Of a stretch of DNA of 64,000 nt, positions 60,333 to 64,000 are shown one piece after another (position 1 is the stretch's first letter; each line of letters begins with the position of its first letter). A model generated the notes under the pieces. It saw only the letters and a program-made list of their open reading frames with translations, ran no database searches and was not told the DNA's origin. A program made the translations under genes and the position numbers. Source of the stretch: Pseudomonadota bacterium (GTDB lineage: Bacteria > Pseudomonadota > Alphaproteobacteria > Sphingomonadales > SMXR01); the NCBI GenBank assembly GCA_022566895.1, contig JADFIA010000001.1, positions 1 to 64,000 of the forward strand. The letters run 5' to 3'.

Positions 60333-60952
60333 AGCAACAGCCAAATACGAGCCGGGGGCGCAAATTGCGTCCCCGGTATCTCCTAATCTTGCCGGCCTTG
60401 GTTGGTTTCTGGCTTCTCGGCGACGGTCTCTATATCCAGACCAAAGCGGTTGCCGCGCAGGTCCTGTTGGAGAGGGCGTGGGAGCGTAGTATGCGGACTG
60501 GCGAGCCCGCGAAGGCCTGGTCGTGGGCCGATACCTGGCCGGTCGCCCGCCTTAGGGTCGAGCATTTGGGCATCGATTTTGTGGTTCTTGAGGGGGTCAG
60601 TGGCGAGGCGCTGGCCTTTGGTCCGGGGCGGATGGCGGGTCTGGGTCCCGAATATGGCTCGAGCACGACCTTGATCGCTGGCCACAAAGACACCCATTTC
60701 CGATTTCTGCCCAAACTGCGGATCGGCGACGAGATCACCCTCGAGACCCTTCGCGGGCGGAACGAACGCTATCGGGTAATCGGGCAGGAAATCATCGACT
60801 ATAGGGCTGCGAATCTGGAAGATGACCCCCTCCACCCGAAGCTCATTCTGGTCACCTGTTATCCCTTCGAAGCCTTAACGGTAAACGGTCCTTTGCGTTA
60901 CGTGGTCATCGCCGAAAAACTCTTCGATCCCGGGTCAGACGCCGAAAGTTAA
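60329..60952 (+). CDS. Class GN (marine proteobacterial) sortase
   Basis: N-terminal TM, TTLIAGHKDTHFRFL (His), LILVTCYPFEA (TLxTC-like Cys), GPLRYVV (Arg); ATGA overlap with the target gene. Confidence 0.93.
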   Translation: MKQQPNTSRGRKLRPRYLLILPALVGFWLLGDGLYIQTKAVAAQVLLERAWERSMRTGEPAKAWSWADTWPVARLRVEHLGIDFVVLEGVSGEALAFGPGRMAGLGPEYGSSTTLIAGHKDTHFRFLPKLRIGDEITLETLRGRNERYRVIGQEIIDYRAANLEDDPLHPKLILVTCYPFEALTVNGPLRYVVIAEKLFDPGSDAES

Positions 60953-60990
60953 TTCTACCGCTTCAAGTGCGAATTGGTTAGGGTGCCGCG

Positions 60991-61632
60991 ATGCCTGGGG
61001 ACGACGAGCATAAGACGGCGCTTGAAGCCAGAAAACTGACCTGTGTGCGCGGCGGCCGCAGCCTTTTTTCATCGCTTTCCTTTAAGGTCGAGCGCGGTCA
61101 TGCCCTGATCCTGCGCGGCCCAAACGGCAGCGGCAAAACGAGCCTTTTGAGAATCATCGCGGGTTTCCTGACTCCCGACGAGGGCCATTTTTGCTGGGGC
61201 GGTGTCGAAGGAAAGGCAGCAGTCAGCGCATTGCAGGAGAATATCCATCTGATCGGGCATCTCACGGCTTTGAAGCCGATCCTGAGCGTTGCAGAAAATG
61301 TCGCCCTTTGGGCCGCACTGCACGGCGGCAACGGCCAGACCACCGAAGCACTCCATGCCATGGGCCTTGTCGAGTTGGCAGAGCTGCCGGTGCAGTTTCT
61401 CTCAGAAGGCCAAAAGCGCCGCACTGCCCTGGCCCGGTTAATGGCTTTTCAAAAACCGATCTGGTTGCTGGACGAACCCTTGGCGGGACTGGACGCGGCG
61501 TCGGCAGACCGGCTCATGGAGGCGATCACCGGCCACCTTTCAAATGGTGGAATTGCGGTCATCGCAACCCATCAGCTGTTGCAAATGGACGCCGCGCTGC
61601 AGAGCGAGCTTCGGATTGGAGGCCGGCCATGA
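60991..61632 (+). CDS. ccmA: Heme exporter ATP-binding protein CcmA
   Basis: GPNGSGKTSLLRIIAGFLTPDEG, LSEGQKRRTALARL, first gene of a ccmABCDEF run. Confidence 0.93.
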   Translation: MPGDDEHKTALEARKLTCVRGGRSLFSSLSFKVERGHALILRGPNGSGKTSLLRIIAGFLTPDEGHFCWGGVEGKAAVSALQENIHLIGHLTALKPILSVAENVALWAALHGGNGQTTEALHAMGLVELAELPVQFLSEGQKRRTALARLMAFQKPIWLLDEPLAGLDAASADRLMEAITGHLSNGGIAVIATHQLLQMDAALQSELRIGGRP

Positions 61633-62297
61633 GACGGACCGTCGGGATACTGCTTCGACACGAGCTCCATTTGGCCTGGCGTCAGGGCAGCTCGTCCGGC
61701 ATGGCGGTGGCCTTTTTCGTGATTGCTGTGGTGCTATTCCCGCTCGGCGTCGGGCCGGAGTTAAACATCTTGTCGCGGGTCAGTGCCGGAGTGATATGGG
61801 TGGCAGTTCTTTTATCGGCGCTGTTGTCACTCGACCGCTTGTTCCAAGCCGATTTTGAGGACGGCAGCCTGGACCAGTTGGGGCTCATACCCCTGCCTCT
61901 CGAACTTATTGTCGCGGTCAAAGCAGCAGCGCACTGGATCGCGACCTGCCTGCCGATTATTGTCGCGTCTCCAGTCCTGGCGATCCTGATGAACATGGGC
62001 GGTGAGGGCTTCGGCGTCATGCTGTTTTCGCTGTTGATCGGCACGCCTGCTCTGAGTTTTATCGGAGCGATAGGCGCGGCGCTTACCGTAGCCATGCGGC
62101 GCGGTGGTGTTCTGGTGTCGATCCTGGTCCTGCCCTTGTTTATCCCGACCTTGATCTTCGGCGTCTCGGCAATCGATGCTGTGCTTACCCAGACGGTGGC
62201 CGGGCCCAATCTGCTGTTGTTGGGGGCGGTGACGGCATTGGCGATGGCATTGGCGCCTTTTGCTGCCGCCAGCGCCTTGCGTCTGGCGATGGGGTAA
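61629..62297 (+). CDS. ccmB: Heme exporter protein CcmB
   Basis: LLRHELHLAWRQGSSSGMAVAFFVIAVVLFPLGVGPE...LFQADFEDGSLDQL. Confidence 0.94.
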   Translation: MRRTVGILLRHELHLAWRQGSSSGMAVAFFVIAVVLFPLGVGPELNILSRVSAGVIWVAVLLSALLSLDRLFQADFEDGSLDQLGLIPLPLELIVAVKAAAHWIATCLPIIVASPVLAILMNMGGEGFGVMLFSLLIGTPALSFIGAIGAALTVAMRRGGVLVSILVLPLFIPTLIFGVSAIDAVLTQTVAGPNLLLLGAVTALAMALAPFAAASALRLAMG

Positions 62298-62356
62298 CGG
62301 GAAATTCATTGTAATTTCATGAACGGAAGCTTGCGGCGGGCAAAAGCCGGGATTAG

Positions 62357-63088
62357 ATGATTGCTATGCACAGGTTCGCGAATCCGAGACGATTTCGAAA
62401 GCTGGCCGACGCCATCTTGCCTTGGAGCATGGGGATTATGGCCGCCGCTTTTGCGGTCGGCATATATATGGCGCTGATCACCTCCCCGGCTGACTTCAAG
62501 CAGGGCGAATCGGTCCGCATCATGTATATCCATGTGCCCAGTGCTTGGATGGCGCTGCTGACCTACACGATCATTGCCGTTGCGAGCGGCGTATCGATCA
62601 TTTGGCGGCATCCATTAGCCGACCTTGCGGCCAAGTCTGCGGCACCTGTTGGCCTGGCGTTTACCGGGCTGGCGCTGATTACCGGATCCCTCTGGGGCAA
62701 ACCGATGTGGGGCGACTGGTGGGTTTGGGACGCCCGGTTGACCTCGGTCTTGGTGCTGTTCTTTCTTTATCTCGGTTATATAGCAATCTGGCAGGCCATC
62801 GAGGACCAGAACCAGGCCTCAAGGGCCGCGGCGATTCTGGCTTTAGTCGGGTTCGTCAACGTTCCTATCATTAAGTTTTCGGTCGAATGGTGGAGCACGC
62901 TACATCAGCCGGCGAGTGTGATTCGCTTGGATGGGCCAACCATCGACGGATCGATGTTGGTGCCGCTTCTGGTGATGGTGCTGGCCTTTAAGGCCTATTT
63001 CATTACCGTTCTGTTATGGCGCATGAAAGCCGAACTGGTGGCGCGTAAGCTGCAGGTTTTGCGACTAAAGAAGGCGCAGGGGGCCTGA
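62357..63088 (+). CDS. ccmC: Heme exporter protein CcmC
   Basis: IMYIHVPSAWMALLTYTII...GSLWGKPMWGDWWVWDARLTSVLVLFFLYLGYIA (WWD-like motif). Confidence 0.95.
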   Translation: MIAMHRFANPRRFRKLADAILPWSMGIMAAAFAVGIYMALITSPADFKQGESVRIMYIHVPSAWMALLTYTIIAVASGVSIIWRHPLADLAAKSAAPVGLAFTGLALITGSLWGKPMWGDWWVWDARLTSVLVLFFLYLGYIAIWQAIEDQNQASRAAAILALVGFVNVPIIKFSVEWWSTLHQPASVIRLDGPTIDGSMLVPLLVMVLAFKAYFITVLLWRMKAELVARKLQVLRLKKAQGA

Positions 63089-63098
63089 GGAAGAGATT

Positions 63099-63287
63099 GT
63101 GGTCGAATTTTTTAACATGGACGGATATGGGGTCTTCATCTGGCCCAGCTATGTTATTGTGTTTGTGGTCTTGATTGGGCTCGGCATTCAAAGCCGGAAA
63201 TGGTTGGCAAATCTGGAAAAGGCGGTGCAGGACTTGCAGCCTGAGGGCGATGCAGAGTCCGAAGGGCCTCAGATTGGCGAACCATGA
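63099..63287 (+). CDS. ccmD: Heme exporter protein CcmD
   Basis: 62 aa, single TM, between ccmC and ccmE. Confidence 0.82.
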   Translation: MVEFFNMDGYGVFIWPSYVIVFVVLIGLGIQSRKWLANLEKAVQDLQPEGDAESEGPQIGEP

Positions 63288-63775
63288 GCAAAGGTTCCTT
63301 GAATCCAATGCGGCGACGCAAGCGCCAACGCATCATTGTGGTCCTTACGGCGATGGGCCTTTTGGGGATCGCCGTCGGGCTGATCCTGGTGGCGCTTCAG
63401 GAGAATATTGTCTTCTTTATCGCACCCTCTGAAATCGCCGAGCGCCAGATCGAATCTGGTCAGAGATTTCGCCTGGGGGGTCTGGTGGAGGCCGGTAGCT
63501 TGGAGCAACAACCCAACGATCCCACGATTCACTTCCGGATTACCGACCTCGAAGCCTCCGTACCGGTCCAATATCGAGGATTGTTGCCGGATCTGTTCCG
63601 GGAAGGGGAAGGCGTTGTCGCAGAGGGCCGACTGACTGCCGAGGGAATTTTTGAGGCGGATTCTATTTTGGCCAAACACGACGAGAATTACATGCCCAAG
63701 GAAGTTATCGAAAGCCTCAAAAAATCGGGCCGCTGGCAGCCGCAGGAGGAGCGGCCCAAGGACGAAGACTCTTGA
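63284..63775 (+). CDS. ccmE: Cytochrome c-type biogenesis protein CcmE
   Basis: RRKRQRIIVVLTAMGLLGIAVGLIL...RLGGLVEAGSLEQ...ILAKHDENYMPKEV (heme-binding His). Confidence 0.94.
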   Translation: MSKGSLNPMRRRKRQRIIVVLTAMGLLGIAVGLILVALQENIVFFIAPSEIAERQIESGQRFRLGGLVEAGSLEQQPNDPTIHFRITDLEASVPVQYRGLLPDLFREGEGVVAEGRLTAEGIFEADSILAKHDENYMPKEVIESLKKSGRWQPQEERPKDEDS

Positions 63776-64000
63776 TCGCCGAAGTTGGACATTTTGCGCT
63801 GTTTTTGGCCCTTGCCATGGCCTTCATTGGGGCCGTATTTCCATCGATTGGGTTGGCCAGACGAGATGGATTTTTAAGCCATTTGGCCGGCCCGGCGGTG
63901 CTGGCGCAGTTTGTCTTCGTGCTCATCGCCTTCTTGGCCCTTCTCTATGGCTATGTTGTCTCCGATTTCTCGATCCTGGCGGTCGCCAACAATTCTCACA
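63772..64000 (+). CDS. ccmF: Cytochrome c-type biogenesis protein CcmF (truncated by window end)
   Basis: TTG start overlapping the ccmE stop; IAEVGHFALFLALAMAFIGAVFPSIGLA...VSDFSILAVANNSH. Confidence 0.9.
   Translation, partial: MIAEVGHFALFLALAMAFIGAVFPSIGLARRDGFLSHLAGPAVLAQFVFVLIAFLALLYGYVVSDFSILAVANNSH

Noticed and set aside
1-64000. CRISPR arrays, transposases/IS elements, rRNA genes
   Set aside because: None seen; no regularly spaced direct repeats and no transposase-like ORF in the track

Overview
The window is a gene-dense, mostly housekeeping stretch of an alphaproteobacterial chromosome, judged from DUF2794, a zf-CHCC protein, a ccmABCDEF run and the overall gene content. I call about 66 protein-coding genes and one tRNA-Arg(CCG). 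They include sugar-nucleotide and O-antigen genes, cfa, a D-amino-acid transaminase, an ECF-sigma module, korAB, arsC, pyrD, cysK/cysE, nadB, polA, a TonB receptor, folD, argG, rlmN, scoAB, a divergent tesA / ybbA-ybbP-type locus, two GIN-domain paralogues, a Gld-type ABC system, acnA, a sortase/target pair and the start of a cytochrome-c maturation operon. The most unusual locus is at about 16.02-17.59 kb. It is a compact phage-type lysis or secretion cassette with no other phage genes nearby: M15 endolysin-like peptidase, small holin-like membrane protein, Rz-like i-spanin, and an Rz1-like proline-rich lipoprotein nested in the +1 frame of the Rz gene. It carries its own promoter/palindrome and has two tandem intrinsic terminators between the endolysin and the holin. 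This architecture suggests a domesticated lysis module, a remote gene-transfer-agent lysis module, or a holin/endolysin/spanin ('type 10') secretion system. Other notable items are a His/Met-ladder GIN paralogue pair, a 15-bp inverted repeat with a twin C6T loop, competing RNA structures upstream of a Bax-inhibitor-1 gene, a probable AUU start codon, and a Gram-negative sortase with a variant LPSTA target. All calls come from reading the sequence and ORF track; no searches were run.
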